Positions 23,742 through 33,097 are shown, numbered from the stretch's first letter. The stretch: DNA of 39,554 bases from Nanobdellota archaeon (GCA_018817905.1 JAHISS010000107.1:1-39554), one strand, 5' to 3'. Notes: generated from the sequence alone by a model not told the origin. Numbers and translations: made by a program.

Positions 23742-24630
23742 TTGTCGGTGTTTCCTTCACGCGCCACCCATCCGCGTAGATTTTATTGCTATTAATCTCG
23801 CTGAAAGCCTTGAAATAAATATAAAGCCGTGCAAAGTATGCTTCAATGTTCCAGAAAAATTCTTTTAAATTTTTTGGGTAAAAGAGGGCGAAAAACGCAC
23901 CCCACCTTATTTCGTTAAAAAAAGATTTTGTGCGTGGTGCGCCCGAAATCAGCCTGTTCAGATTTTCATGGCCTTTAATGTTTCTTATTTTTTGATTTGT
24001 CCAATCTTCCCAGTTGCTTGGATTTTTTACATATACTTCTGCTTTTTCTGCATAAGCAATTTTATAACCTTTTTTCCAGAATAAATGGGAAATTATTGCA
24101 TCCTCGCAAGCCCCTAATGGAAAGTCGAAAAGCACGCCCTTCCTAATCGCAAATAGATAACCTGAACATTCAAAGAATTTTCCTTGTTTTGATAACTCGC
24201 TTCTTGCTCTGTGAATACCCTCGAAAAACAAATTGGACCAGTAACCATATTTCGTGTTTTTTGGATTGATTGAAACAGGTTTTCCAGTCACGCAGCCAAT
24301 TTTCGGGTCTTTAAATTTTTTAAGTATTTCTTCTAGGACATTGTCAGAAACATAGACATCTCCGTCGGTAAGTATGAATATGTCGTTCGTGTTGCTTGAA
24401 CCATGCTCTTGGAACAGTAGATTTAGAGCGTAGCTTTTGCCCTCGCCCGGATCAAGAAAAAATTCTACATTCCTGCTATTAAGATTTTTTTCCAAAAATT
24501 CTTCTGTTTCCGAAAATGGGTCTACAACGATTATCTTAAATTCTTCTTTAATCTTTTGGCGCAGAAAGGATTTGACTGCTCTTAACGTTGCCTTTGGTTC
24601 CCTGTAAGAACTTATAATTATGTCTATCAT
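23725..24630 (-). CDS. GT2-family glycosyltransferase
   Basis: A 301-residue GT-A enzyme: DIIISSYREPKATLRAV at the start, VVDPFSETEEF, the Asp-Gly-Asp metal motif in LTDGDVYV near residue 90, GCVTGKPVSI, FFECSGYLFAIRKG and CEDAIISHLF where the acidic pair is expected for catalysis. The C-terminal 60 residues hold an amphipathic or short membrane-associated helix. The ATG at 24630 overlaps the stop of the small gene upstream (TGATG); an in-frame TTG one codon earlier is ignored. It is the intact parent type of the truncated copy at 20039. Sugar unknown. Confidence 0.87.
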   Translation of the reverse strand: MIDIIISSYREPKATLRAVKSFLRQKIKEEFKIIVVDPFSETEEFLEKNLNSRNVEFFLDPGEGKSYALNLLFQEHGSSNTNDIFILTDGDVYVSDNVLEEILKKFKDPKIGCVTGKPVSINPKNTKYGYWSNLFFEGIHRARSELSKQGKFFECSGYLFAIRKGVLFDFPLGACEDAIISHLFWKKGYKIAYAEKAEVYVKNPSNWEDWTNQKIRNIKGHENLNRLISGAPRTKSFFNEIRWGAFFALFYPKNLKEFFWNIEAYFARLYIYFKAFSEINSNKIYADGWRVKETPTTRTLD

Positions 24631-24824
24631 CAAATTACCTCTATTGGATAATCTTCAGGCCTAATAATAACAATCTTCTCTCCAGATTCGGATTCTGCAA
24701 TTATTCTGCACTTTTTAGTTCCTTGCTTGCCTATTTCCGATAGTTCAGTTTCATTCACTGTGAACGTTCTCCCGGCTAATTTTATCTTATCGCCTTTCTT
24801 TAATTTTTTAGCTTCTTTTTTCAT
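24630..24824 (-). CDS. Small SH3-like basic protein, function unknown
   Basis: A 64-residue lysine-rich protein, predicted all-beta. KKLKKGDKIKLAGRTFTVN and IGKQGTKKCRII faintly resemble the KOW/SH3-like N domain of EF-P and eIF5A, but no hypusine-type lysine loop or second domain is present, so I do not assign that role. It is coupled by a TGATG overlap to the GT2 gene. Nucleic-acid binding is possible but not shown. Confidence 0.6.
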   Translation of the reverse strand: MKKEAKKLKKGDKIKLAGRTFTVNETELSEIGKQGTKKCRIIAESESGEKIVIIRPEDYPIEVI

Positions 24825-24845
24825 GTTTTATCTAAAAAAGTCAAA

Positions 24846-24854
24846 CTTATAAAC
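24846..24854 (+). promoter_or_regulatory. TATA box of queC
   Basis: CTTATAAAC lies 21-29 bases before the queC ATG at 24875, suiting a leaderless transcript. Confidence 0.5.
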
Positions 24855-24874
24855 TTTATCTGCTTGCGCCGAAT

Positions 24875-25570
24875 ATGAAAAAGGCTATTGTGCTATGCTC
24901 GGGCGGGCTGGACAGCGTGGTGACAGCATATTACGTGAAGAAAAGACTGGATTATGAAAAAATAGTTATTTTGTTTTTTGATTATGGACAAAAAAGTCTA
25001 GAAGATGAAAGACTCTGTGCCGAAATGTGCGCGCGGGACTTGAATACCGAATTTAAAGAAATTCGACTTCCTGAACTTGGAAATTTGTCTGCTTCGCTGA
25101 TTAACAAGGGAGGTGAGATAAAGAAATTGTTGGTGAGCGACTTGAGAAACACTGGGGAAGAAAGTAAAAAATGGTACGTGCCCTGCCGAAATGTTGTTTT
25201 TTTGGTTTACGCGCTGGCATTAGCAGAATCTGAATTTTTAAAAAACAAAAAAATTTCAGACATTTTTGTAGGCTTCAAAAACGAAGGTAATGAAAGTTAT
25301 CCTGACACAACAAAAAAATTTGTTGAAAAGATTAACTCTTTGGGGGAAGAAGTTTGTGCAGGAAAATTTGAGATTTTTGCTCCGTTGATTGAGAAAGATA
25401 AAGAAGATATTGTCTTGCTAGGCAAAAAACTTGGTGTTGATTTTGCAAAAACATTTAGTTGTTATGCTGGTAGCGAGAGACACTGCGGCAATTGTCTTGC
25501 GTGCAAGTTGAGGCAACAAGGATTTTATTGGGCGGGCGTTGAAGATCCGACGAATTACGCAAAAGGTTAG
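24875..25570 (+). CDS. queC: 7-cyano-7-deazaguanine synthase
   Basis: Makes preQ0 from 7-carboxy-7-deazaguanine with ATP and ammonia, on the way to archaeosine (or queuosine) in tRNA. The 231 residues begin with the PP-loop CSGGLDS (8-14), then FFDYGQKS, VPCRNVVFL and GFKNEGNESYPDT, and end with the zinc-binding cysteines Cys196, Cys204, Cys207 and Cys210 (SCYAGSERHCGNCLAC). All look intact. It has its own TATA box and converges on the radical SAM gene at 25567, overlapping by four bases. QueD, QueE and the transglycosylase are not in the window. Confidence 0.95.
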   Translation: MKKAIVLCSGGLDSVVTAYYVKKRLDYEKIVILFFDYGQKSLEDERLCAEMCARDLNTEFKEIRLPELGNLSASLINKGGEIKKLLVSDLRNTGEESKKWYVPCRNVVFLVYALALAESEFLKNKKISDIFVGFKNEGNESYPDTTKKFVEKINSLGEEVCAGKFEIFAPLIEKDKEDIVLLGKKLGVDFAKTFSCYAGSERHCGNCLACKLRQQGFYWAGVEDPTNYAKG

Positions 25571-27099
25571 ACTTTATACCTCGCTCGGTCGTACCAAATT
25601 TTAAACTCTAAAGGTAAGCTTCGATATGTTGGTTTTAAGATTTTTTCTCTAATTAAATCATAAACCATAACAAACCTGACAGCAATCAAGGTGAGCAACT
25701 CATTTTTTAAATTTTTCTTAATTCTTTGTTCAACCAAGAGATAATTAAGCAAACTTTTTGGTATGATGCCAAATCTTTTTTCTGTTACGATTCCCCGCAT
25801 TAAATTTAAGAGCAACACGAGATACATGTTTTTTTTCTTGAGGAGAATGTGGGCGCTTCGGTCCCAGTAGTTTAATTGGTAGGCGGCGTCTTTTTCATTT
25901 TTTATTGTTCCGTCTTCTCTGGCGCGCTTGTCTAATTTTGTTCCTGGGAAAAAGACCAAGTTATTTACGGAAAGATAGTAGGGTTTTGGAATTTTTTGCA
26001 GTAAGCTTATGAGGTTGATTATGTCTCCTGGTTTTTCGTAAGGGTTGGAAGTTATAACGTCGTACATTACTGCGAGCTTGTTTTTGTATTTGTTGAGGAT
26101 TTTTCCGGCGTTCAAAACGTTTTCGTCTGTTTGCATTCGGTGGTAGATTTCTCGATTTGTTCTTTCGCTTCCCTGTATCCCGATTATTATATCTGTGCAG
26201 CCTGCATCAACTAAAAGGCGGATTTTTTCTTCTGAAATTGTTTTTGGGTCTCCGAGACATTTGAAGCGCATGTTTATTTTTTTCTTGTAGAGTTCGCAAA
26301 ATTCCCTTAACTGCTCTGTCGGGCGAAGAGAAAATGTGTCGTCTCTTATGTCGAAGTAGTTGAGGGATGGGAACTTTTTTTTCAGGAAAAGAATTCCGTC
26401 GATTATGTATTCAGGAGAATGCCAGCGCAGAATTTTTTTCCTTTTTCCCTCGTAAAGTTCGTTGAAAAGACAGTTGCTGCAATAATCGCAGCCGTATGGG
26501 CAGCCTCGGCCGGTTAGGAAAAAAATCTGTCCGCCAAGGTCGTATTCTTGAAATTTTCTTATTCTTCCTTTTTCGAGCAAGTATTGGGTTTTTATTTCGT
26601 AATCTGGGAAGGGGATGGCGTCGATGTTGTCGATTATGTTTCTTACAGGGTTTTTTATTATTTTTTCATCCTTTCTAACCCAAAGATTTTTTATTTTTGA
26701 GATGTCTTTGTTTTTTTCTATGGCTTTGACTAAATCTACAATTGCACCTTCGCCTTCTCCGACGCACACGATGTCTACGTGTTTTATGCAATCTTCTGGA
26801 CAAATTGTGGCGTGAACTCCTCCGTAAACTATGGGAATATTTAATTTTTTGAGGAAACTGATTATACGATTGGCGCGGTTAGCTGTGAATGCGAAAGAAT
26901 TTATTCCGATTAATTGAGAGTTTTTGCAGAGTTTGGCGAGTTGGGTTAGTTCTGACTTTGTATAGTTTCTTGAATAGTCCTCGCTTAACGTCATAAAAAC
27001 TAAGTTTACGTCGTGACCTTCTTTTTTTAGAACTGCTGAAATTGTTCTTATTCCCTGGTCTGAAGGGTATGTTGCTGTTGAGATTAGGGTTATTTTCAT
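25567..27099 (-). CDS. B12-binding-domain radical SAM protein (3)
   Basis: A 510-residue protein with the cobalamin-type Rossmann N domain (MKITLISTATYPSDQGIR, YGGVHATICPEDC, GEGEG) and the radical SAM cluster motif CPYGCDYC (Cys200, Cys204, Cys207), then IIGIQGSERTNREIYHR. It is a clear paralogue of protein 5 (36876): both share the IGIQ-G-S-E, R-E-IYHR, NPYE and NNLVFFP segments. The C-terminal 100 residues are basic and helical. A TATA-like GGTTTAAAAAATC precedes it on its strand (27118-27130), and it lies 25 bases after a GT4 gene. Substrate unknown. Confidence 0.86.
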   Translation of the reverse strand: MKITLISTATYPSDQGIRTISAVLKKEGHDVNLVFMTLSEDYSRNYTKSELTQLAKLCKNSQLIGINSFAFTANRANRIISFLKKLNIPIVYGGVHATICPEDCIKHVDIVCVGEGEGAIVDLVKAIEKNKDISKIKNLWVRKDEKIIKNPVRNIIDNIDAIPFPDYEIKTQYLLEKGRIRKFQEYDLGGQIFFLTGRGCPYGCDYCSNCLFNELYEGKRKKILRWHSPEYIIDGILFLKKKFPSLNYFDIRDDTFSLRPTEQLREFCELYKKKINMRFKCLGDPKTISEEKIRLLVDAGCTDIIIGIQGSERTNREIYHRMQTDENVLNAGKILNKYKNKLAVMYDVITSNPYEKPGDIINLISLLQKIPKPYYLSVNNLVFFPGTKLDKRAREDGTIKNEKDAAYQLNYWDRSAHILLKKKNMYLVLLLNLMRGIVTEKRFGIIPKSLLNYLLVEQRIKKNLKNELLTLIAVRFVMVYDLIREKILKPTYRSLPLEFKIWYDRARYKV

Positions 27100-27124
27100 A
27101 AAGTTGAAAGAAATAAGAGATTTT

Positions 27125-28249
27125 TTAAACCTTTACATCATTCAAAATATAATTTTCTATTTTTTTAATTAATTTATCCCAGGAGAACTGCTCTACACTT
27201 TTTTTAGCTTCCTTTTTAATCTCTTTTTGGTTTCTTGATAAAGAAATGTCTATTTTTTCAGCAAGTTCTTGCGCATTCCCTATTGTAAAAAGATAACCAT
27301 TTTGCCCGCCGTTTATTATTTCTTTCCCCCCATCACTTTTACTTGAGACAACTATTTTTTGTCTTGCCATTGCTTCTATTAATGACTGTGGCATTCCTTC
27401 CCGTTTTGAAGAAAGAACAAATATTCTGGCAGAATCAATTTTTTTTATCTTTTCTTTTAAGTCATATATTGGTTTTGAAAAAATAATTCTCTGTTTTAAA
27501 TTCAATCGGGTTGAGAGCGCTTTTAATTCGTTAAGATAATCTTTTTCTGCTGGTCCGACAATTTCAAGTTTTATTTTTTTATCCACCATTAAGCTAAAAG
27601 CTTTAATCAAAGTTTCTATGTCCTTTATTGGAGCAATTCTTCCCAAGAACAATATTTTATTTTGCTCTTTTTCTTTTTTTTGTTTGAAAAATTCTTCTGG
27701 GATCCCGTTAGGAATATAGATAATTTTATCTTTTTTACAACCGAGGTTTAGAAGATAAGGTATTTCCCATCTTGTTATAGCTATGATTTTTGTATATTGA
27801 TTCAAAATTCTTTTGCCGATTAATTTGTCGTAAAGAAAAACAGCCGAATTTAACTTCCAATTTCTTAATTTTTTATCTAAAAAAGGTGCGTGTGTTACGA
27901 GAAAACATGGAACCCCCAATCTTTTTGCTATCTTTAATGCTTTTGTTGAATAGTATTGACGATATGCATGAGTGATTATTATATCTGGCTTTAGTTTTAA
28001 TGCTTCTTCTGTAAAACCCCAGAAGAATGTATTCTGGCCGAAAGAAGCCTTTGCTGGAAATCTGGTTATCTTGACCTTATTTATTACTTCATAGGGCTTG
28101 ACTATTTTATTTTTTCCCGTTCCTCTTTCGATATTTGAAGAAAAAACATGTACTTCGTGATTTTTAGCTAAACGTTCGGCTTCTCCAAGTACTCTTGTCC
28201 AGACTCCGCAAATTCCTGCTGAAAATGGGGAGAGTTCAAGTATTTTCAT
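27125..28249 (-). CDS. GT4-family glycosyltransferase
   Basis: A 374-residue GT-B retaining glycosyltransferase. The N domain begins LELSPFSAGICGVWTRVL; the C domain has IYIPNGIPEEFF, LFLGRIAPIKDIETLIKA and SSKREGMPQSLIEAMA with the E-x7-E pair, then the GYLF turn. It is 13 bases after the GT gene at 28263, in an operon that starts with the SPASM radical SAM gene (30126) and may run into radical SAM protein 3. Sugar unknown. Confidence 0.9.
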   Translation of the reverse strand: MKILELSPFSAGICGVWTRVLGEAERLAKNHEVHVFSSNIERGTGKNKIVKPYEVINKVKITRFPAKASFGQNTFFWGFTEEALKLKPDIIITHAYRQYYSTKALKIAKRLGVPCFLVTHAPFLDKKLRNWKLNSAVFLYDKLIGKRILNQYTKIIAITRWEIPYLLNLGCKKDKIIYIPNGIPEEFFKQKKEKEQNKILFLGRIAPIKDIETLIKAFSLMVDKKIKLEIVGPAEKDYLNELKALSTRLNLKQRIIFSKPIYDLKEKIKKIDSARIFVLSSKREGMPQSLIEAMARQKIVVSSKSDGGKEIINGGQNGYLFTIGNAQELAEKIDISLSRNQKEIKKEAKKSVEQFSWDKLIKKIENYILNDVKV

Positions 28250-28262
28250 TTTCTTTTGGTTT

Positions 28263-29201
28263 TTAATTTTTAGTTATTATTTTAAGATACTTTTTAGATA
28301 ATTCATCCCAGGCTTTTATCTTTTGCGGTTTAAATTTCTTTTTTGTTTTTATTAATTTTGAAATGTCTAAGAAGCCATCATAATAAAGATTGTTTTTAAA
28401 GTCAAGATATTTTGAGATTTTTCCCCTTGGCGCCAAAACAGGTTTACCAAGAACTTGATATTCGAATAATTTTGATGAGCTATCATTGTCTTCAGTTAAT
28501 AAAAGAAAATCTGCAGAAAGAAGATGGCCATACACTTCGTTCGGTTCTTTCCAGCCAAGATAAAATGAATTTTGAGTATTTTTGGTTTTTTCTCCATTTT
28601 CAACGCCTCCTACAAGAACAAAATCTATCTTCTTTAATTTTTCAATTGCTTTTTTAAGTTCGGGATATTTTTTTACCCTTGAAAGTTCTCCAGAATAAAC
28701 AACTTTTATTTTATTTTTCCCAGGAAGTTTAATTCTTTTAGCTTTTTTTAAAAAGTTTGGGTTATAGCCCATCGGGAGATAAAAAATATTTTTATTTTCT
28801 TTTTTATTAAATTCATTTATCCCTCTCTCCAGCCTATATCTTGAAATTGAGATTATAATATCTGAATACTTCACTGCCAATTCTTCTAAAAATCTTAAAA
28901 AATACCTTTTCCATCTTTCATTTGCAGTTTCTTCATAATTATCCCCCCAATGAAAAATTAGTTTAGACTTAATTAGCCCCAGCTTATTAAATAGCGCAAT
29001 AAACCCGGCGATTGGGCCACAGGTGATTATAATATTTGGCTTAAAGGAGTTATATTTTTTAAAGAATGCTGACCACCCTTCTCTTGGAATAATTTCAACT
29101 TTGTGTCCATTTTTTTTGAACAATTGTGAATAAATGTTAATTGATCCTCTAAACTTATTAATATTCTTTTTCAGGGAATGATGGATAAATAAAATTCTCA
29201 T
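28263..29201 (-). CDS. GT4-like glycosyltransferase, divergent
   Basis: A 312-residue GT-B protein: MRILFIHHSLKKNINKFRG at the N terminus, IIITCGPIAGFIALF, VVYSGELSRVKKYPELKKA as the start of the donor domain, and TEDNDSSSKLFEYQVLGKP with the family's acidic pair. The ATG at 29201 is chosen because it follows the radical SAM stop by four bases and gives the usual start; the frame is open to 29285 but overlaps that gene. It is shorter than typical GT4 enzymes, but both lobes are present. Confidence 0.78.
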   Translation of the reverse strand: MRILFIHHSLKKNINKFRGSINIYSQLFKKNGHKVEIIPREGWSAFFKKYNSFKPNIIITCGPIAGFIALFNKLGLIKSKLIFHWGDNYEETANERWKRYFLRFLEELAVKYSDIIISISRYRLERGINEFNKKENKNIFYLPMGYNPNFLKKAKRIKLPGKNKIKVVYSGELSRVKKYPELKKAIEKLKKIDFVLVGGVENGEKTKNTQNSFYLGWKEPNEVYGHLLSADFLLLTEDNDSSSKLFEYQVLGKPVLAPRGKISKYLDFKNNLYYDGFLDISKLIKTKKKFKPQKIKAWDELSKKYLKIITKN

Positions 29202-29205
29202 TTTG

Positions 29206-30126
29206 CTAGTACCATTCTTCGCAGATATTACAAAGAGGTATTTTATATTTTTCTCCGTTAAGATGCAATCTTCTGATATTCCCAAATTTTGGACTATTCC
29301 ATATATCTAATAAGTTTTGTTCTTTGATGTCCCCAACAATTACCTCCCCATAGGCATCGATACAACAAAGAACTGCCCTCCCATCACTTAAAAAATTTAG
29401 TCTATTAAAAATTTGAGGGCAAGGCAAAGTTGTTTTTTTATTAATTAAATTCTTTCTTCTCCTAACTCCTGACTCAGAACCAATGTGAAACCCTTGTACT
29501 TTTCCTTTCCATCTTTCTTTAAAACCTTTTAATTGCCCTTCATTTTCTGGGGTGCAGACAAAACTTAAGATTATTCTGATTCTCTTTCCAGACTCATTGT
29601 TTCTTAAAATGGAATAATTGATATTTCTTATTACTTTGTCCCAGCTTATTCCTTTAAACTTTTCAAAAGTTTCTTTCTCATCTGCATCTAAACTAAAATT
29701 AATCTCATCGCAAAGGCGATTTTCTACTAATTTATCAATTTTTTCAGGGGTCATTGCCAGACCATTGCTTATCAATCTAATTTTTACGGTTGGCAACTTC
29801 TCTTTGATGTATTCTAATCTTTCAAATAGATGAGGAGTAATAGATGGCTCTCCAAACAAGCTTGGTTTAATTAATTTTAGTTCTTTGTGATCGACACACT
29901 GATCAATTATTTTTCTAAAAACTTCCTCTGACATGTTGATGGCTCTTTTTTTATCTTTCTCATGAATATTTGAATGAGGACAAAATTTACATTTTGCGTT
30001 ACAAAGTGTAGAAAGTTCTATACTAATAATTTCGGGAAATTTTGTTTTTCTTGGTTTTTTTAACTGGTGATAAATCTTTTTGCAAAAATTTCTTGAAATT
30101 AAATAAGGTTTAGATTGTGCGATCAT
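29206..30126 (-). CDS. SPASM-type radical SAM protein
   Basis: A 306-residue radical SAM enzyme without a B12 domain. The cluster motif is CNAKCKFC (Cys42, Cys46, Cys49), followed by KPSLFGEPSITPH and NGLAMTPEKIDKL. The C-terminal 80 residues hold cysteines in CPQIFNRLNFLSDGRAVLCC and CNICEEW, the SPASM/twitch pattern for one or more extra Fe-S clusters. Such enzymes often modify peptides, but glycan-locus members (epimerases, dehydrogenases) are common too. It opens an operon with two GT4-like genes. No peptide precursor gene is visible beside it. Confidence 0.85.
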   Translation of the reverse strand: MIAQSKPYLISRNFCKKIYHQLKKPRKTKFPEIISIELSTLCNAKCKFCPHSNIHEKDKKRAINMSEEVFRKIIDQCVDHKELKLIKPSLFGEPSITPHLFERLEYIKEKLPTVKIRLISNGLAMTPEKIDKLVENRLCDEINFSLDADEKETFEKFKGISWDKVIRNINYSILRNNESGKRIRIILSFVCTPENEGQLKGFKERWKGKVQGFHIGSESGVRRRKNLINKKTTLPCPQIFNRLNFLSDGRAVLCCIDAYGEVIVGDIKEQNLLDIWNSPKFGNIRRLHLNGEKYKIPLCNICEEWY

Positions 30127-30145
30127 AGATTCGATTCATTAAACA

Positions 30146-30157
30146 GATTTATAAATT
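30146..30157 (-). promoter_or_regulatory. TATA box of the SPASM radical SAM operon
   Basis: On the minus strand AATTTATAAATC lies 20-31 bases before the ATG at 30126. Confidence 0.45.
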
Positions 30158-30244
30158 TTTGCTAAATGGGAAGATGGTTCAAAGTTTGACTTGGGATTAA
30201 TTGAGGGGTGTTAGTTAATTTATGTGTTTATAAATCAACGAATA

Positions 30245-31252
30245 TTAAGATAAATCGTATCGGAAGTTCACAAATTTTTTTCTATCGTCTCGGATTGCCG
30301 CCTCCTTTTTATTGATATTATACCAAGCTACCATTTCTTTTATACCTTGTTCTATTGAGATATTTGGTTTGTAATTGAGAATTTCTTTTGCTTTATTTAT
30401 ATTTGCAAATGTTTTTTGTACATCTCCTTCTTGAGGAGAGATATATTTTAATTTGGCTTTTTTTCCAAGTTCTTTTTCTATTAAAGTTATAAGAGTAATT
30501 AATTTGATTGGATTAGAATTTCCTAAATTGAATATTTCGTAAGAGAATTCCTTCTCTAATGCTACAAGAATGCCTTCAACAATATCTGACACATAAGTAT
30601 AATCTCTTTCCATGTTTATATCCCCATATATCTCAATCTCTTCATTACTATCAATCAGTTTTGTAAATTTCATAGGAGCCATATCTACTCTTCCCCGAGG
30701 CCCATATACTGTGAAAAATCTTAAGCAGGCAACGGGTATTTTGTAGATGGAGTTATAAGTATAACAGATTAGTTCTCCGGATTTTTTTGTTACCGCATAA
30801 GGACTTATTGGTTTATCAGTATTATCTGTTTCATTAAAAAAATCGTCTTGTCTGTTGCCATACACGCTAGAGCTTGAGGCAAAAACAAATTTTTTAATTC
30901 CAAATATTTTTGATAATTCTAGCAAATTGAATGTCCCAGCTATATTTGTCTTTAAATATTGGGCGGGGTTTTTTATAGACGGCCTTACCCCTGCTCTTGC
31001 TGCTAGATGGATTATTTTAGTTAGACTATTCTCTTCAAAAACCCTCTTTAATTCTTCAAAATTTTCAATGTCTACTTTATACAACTTAAAATTATTCTTA
31101 GAAAGATTGTGCCTTATATTCTTTTCTTTTATCTGAGGATTATAAAAGTCGTTGAAGTTGTCTACACAGACTATATTTTCTCCTTTTTCTATTAATCTGT
31201 CTATGGCGTGGCTACCTATGAACCCTGCACCACCCGTAACCAGTATAGTCAT
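30245..31252 (-). CDS. NAD-dependent epimerase, UDP-glucuronate 4-epimerase-like
   Basis: A 335-residue extended SDR: the NAD site is GGAGFIGSHAIDRL, followed by DNFNDFYNPQIKEKN, SSSVYG and the catalytic SPYAVTKKSGE (Tyr and Lys). GRVDMAPMKFTKLI and GDINMERDYTYVSDIVEG match the substrate loop of UDP-glucuronate 4-epimerases (LpsL/CapI type) better than UDP-glucose 4-epimerase. It should make UDP-galacturonate from UDP-glucuronate, a nucleotide sugar for the glycan, though specificity is not certain. It starts from a TATA box shared in mirror image with the other strand. Confidence 0.88.
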   Translation of the reverse strand: MTILVTGGAGFIGSHAIDRLIEKGENIVCVDNFNDFYNPQIKEKNIRHNLSKNNFKLYKVDIENFEELKRVFEENSLTKIIHLAARAGVRPSIKNPAQYLKTNIAGTFNLLELSKIFGIKKFVFASSSSVYGNRQDDFFNETDNTDKPISPYAVTKKSGELICYTYNSIYKIPVACLRFFTVYGPRGRVDMAPMKFTKLIDSNEEIEIYGDINMERDYTYVSDIVEGILVALEKEFSYEIFNLGNSNPIKLITLITLIEKELGKKAKLKYISPQEGDVQKTFANINKAKEILNYKPNISIEQGIKEMVAWYNINKKEAAIRDDRKKFVNFRYDLS

Positions 31253-31271
31253 AGAAGAATCAGAACAAAGG

Positions 31272-31284
31272 AAGTTTTTAAATA
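31272..31284. promoter_or_regulatory. Near-symmetric TATA site, divergent
   Basis: AAGTTTTTAAATA can be read as a TATA box both ways: about 20-32 bases before the epimerase ATG at 31252 (minus) and 19-31 bases before a small ORF at 31303 (plus). Confidence 0.4.
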
Positions 31285-31302
31285 TTCTGAAGAAGATTTT
31301 CT

Positions 31303-31410
31303 ATGAACGTTCTTTGGAAGGATTTTGCGCGTGGTGCCCCTTTAATTTCCCACATGACTCGTGGCAACATTTACCAGAGTAAGTATTCAAGCAAAACCAC
31401 AAACTTTTGA
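31303..31410 (+). CDS. Possible leaderless small ORF, 35 residues
   Basis: The ATG is at leaderless distance from the plus-strand TATA site. The peptide MNVLWKDFARGAPLISHM and the rest are mildly basic with no domain. No ribosome site, no recognised family. The rest of the gap, 31411-31543, shows no gene or clear signal except AT-rich runs. Confidence 0.2.
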   Translation: MNVLWKDFARGAPLISHMTRGNIYQSKYSSKTTNF

Positions 31411-31543
31411 ATCCAACGATGATTCCTGAAGATGCCTCAATCTTGCATTTTCATGCTGTTTGAAAAATAACCTCAGAAAGGCTCTTTTTAAAAATTTGCA
31501 ACTCGTTTGTCAGCTTTAAAGTTAAGGATTTCAAGAGGAAAAA

Positions 31544-33097
31544 TCAATATAACTTAATTCTCTGCTTATGTCTCCTAATCAATTCTCTTACCCCTTCTTT
31601 TCTGAGTATTTCAATCGCATATATGGCCTCCATCTTCTTAAGAATAAAATTCCTCTTTATTCCTTTTGGAATCCAGAGCATAAAATCTTCCTTTAAACCG
31701 TATTGTTTTGCGATACTCCAAACTTTTCTTAACTTATTCCATTTGAATAATATATATCCTGTTCTGAACATAAACATATAAAATGCTTTTCTTCTCTCAT
31801 ATCTGTTAAAATCTGGAGTCTCAACATATGGTTCTTCACATTCAAATGCATCTAAAGATTTTTCATAAGGCTCTAACTCATTTCTTAATATTGTTCCATT
31901 TTTTTCAAACCATGCCCTAACGGGGGTGCCTCTAAAAGGAACTATTGGATTTATTGTCATATGATTTGGTTTAACCCTATTAGCAAATTTGATTGATTCT
32001 TTTATTCTCTCTAAGTTGTCATAAGGGAGACCTACAACAAAAGAAATAGTTAATCCAAACCCGCAATCCTTAACCAGATTACACGCATCTTCAATTTCTT
32101 TTAATGTCTCCCCTTTATTAACATGCTTGAAAACTTCTGGGTGTGCATGTTCTACCCCGATCCCTATTTCGCGACAATTACATTCTTTCAGCAATATTAG
32201 CAGTTCTCTATCAATTCCATCAGCCCTTGTATTGATAACATTAAGATTTGCATTTGTCTCTTTTTTATAGGCTCTTAGAAATTGTTTAAATCTTTCCTTC
32301 CATACAGTCGGGCAATCATCGAATATACTAATCCTCAGATGGGGCGAGATTTCTAAGGCAGATTTAATTTCTTTAATACAACCCTCAATTTCTCTATGCC
32401 TCCAGCGCTTGTGGGCCAGGTTAATTCCAACGCAAAAGCTACATTTAAAAGGGCATCCCCTGGAAGTCATTATGGGATAGTTCCTTATAATTTCCCACTG
32501 GTAAAAAGATTTGAATTCGGGTATTGGAATATCATTTAAATCGAGAGGACTATTAGAATTAATAATTTTTGGCACCCTTTCTTTTTTTGCATTTTCAACA
32601 ACATTTAAAAGAGTAAGCTCAGCTTCCCCTATAAATATATAGTCTGCGGATTTATTTTTCTTTAATTCATCAGTGTATAACGTAGCAAATGGGCCCCCGG
32701 TAAGAATTGGTAAATTGGGACTAGACTTATTAATCTCTGATATTATTTCCATGCCTTCGCGAGCATTAAAGGCATACATACTTACTCCGACCAAATCTGG
32801 TTTGAATTTCTCTATAAAATTAAACACGCTAGGAATTTTGCCTCTTAAAAAAGCGTAATCTACTATGAGAGTTTCATGTCCTCTTTTTTTTAGAATTCCT
32901 GACAAAATTGCAAGTCCGTTGTGAGGAAACGTAACATTAGAAGAACCTATTTTTTTAGGATTTATCAGTAATACTCTTTTTCTTTCGTGCTCTCCAACTT
33001 TCCTTATATTCTGTAATTCCTTAGATTGCATTTGAGTCATTCGTCTCTTGGGGGTAACCTTCTTACATGAATAGACTAATTTACTTCTTGATTTCAT
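31544..33097 (-). CDS. B12-binding-domain radical SAM protein (4)
   Basis: A 517-residue protein. After a basic leader of about 35 residues, the Rossmann domain begins RVLLINPKKIG, with PHNGLAILSGILKKRG and GGPFATLYTDEL; the radical SAM motif is CPFKCSFC (Cys215, Cys219, Cys222), then IGIGVEHAHPEVF. The ATG at 33097 overlaps the stop of the upstream methyltransferase (ATGA), though internal ATGs nearer the domain would also fit. It closes an operon of deacetylase, small ORF, methyltransferase and this gene. Probable carbon-modifying enzyme in glycan or lipid synthesis. Confidence 0.85.
   Translation of the reverse strand: MKSRSKLVYSCKKVTPKRRMTQMQSKELQNIRKVGEHERKRVLLINPKKIGSSNVTFPHNGLAILSGILKKRGHETLIVDYAFLRGKIPSVFNFIEKFKPDLVGVSMYAFNAREGMEIISEINKSSPNLPILTGGPFATLYTDELKKNKSADYIFIGEAELTLLNVVENAKKERVPKIINSNSPLDLNDIPIPEFKSFYQWEIIRNYPIMTSRGCPFKCSFCVGINLAHKRWRHREIEGCIKEIKSALEISPHLRISIFDDCPTVWKERFKQFLRAYKKETNANLNVINTRADGIDRELLILLKECNCREIGIGVEHAHPEVFKHVNKGETLKEIEDACNLVKDCGFGLTISFVVGLPYDNLERIKESIKFANRVKPNHMTINPIVPFRGTPVRAWFEKNGTILRNELEPYEKSLDAFECEEPYVETPDFNRYERRKAFYMFMFRTGYILFKWNKLRKVWSIAKQYGLKEDFMLWIPKGIKRNFILKKMEAIYAIEILRKEGVRELIRRHKQRIKLY

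Noticed and set aside
24630..24824. Calling the small SH3-like protein EF-P or eIF5A
   Set aside because: It has only one domain's length and no hypusine or lysine loop.
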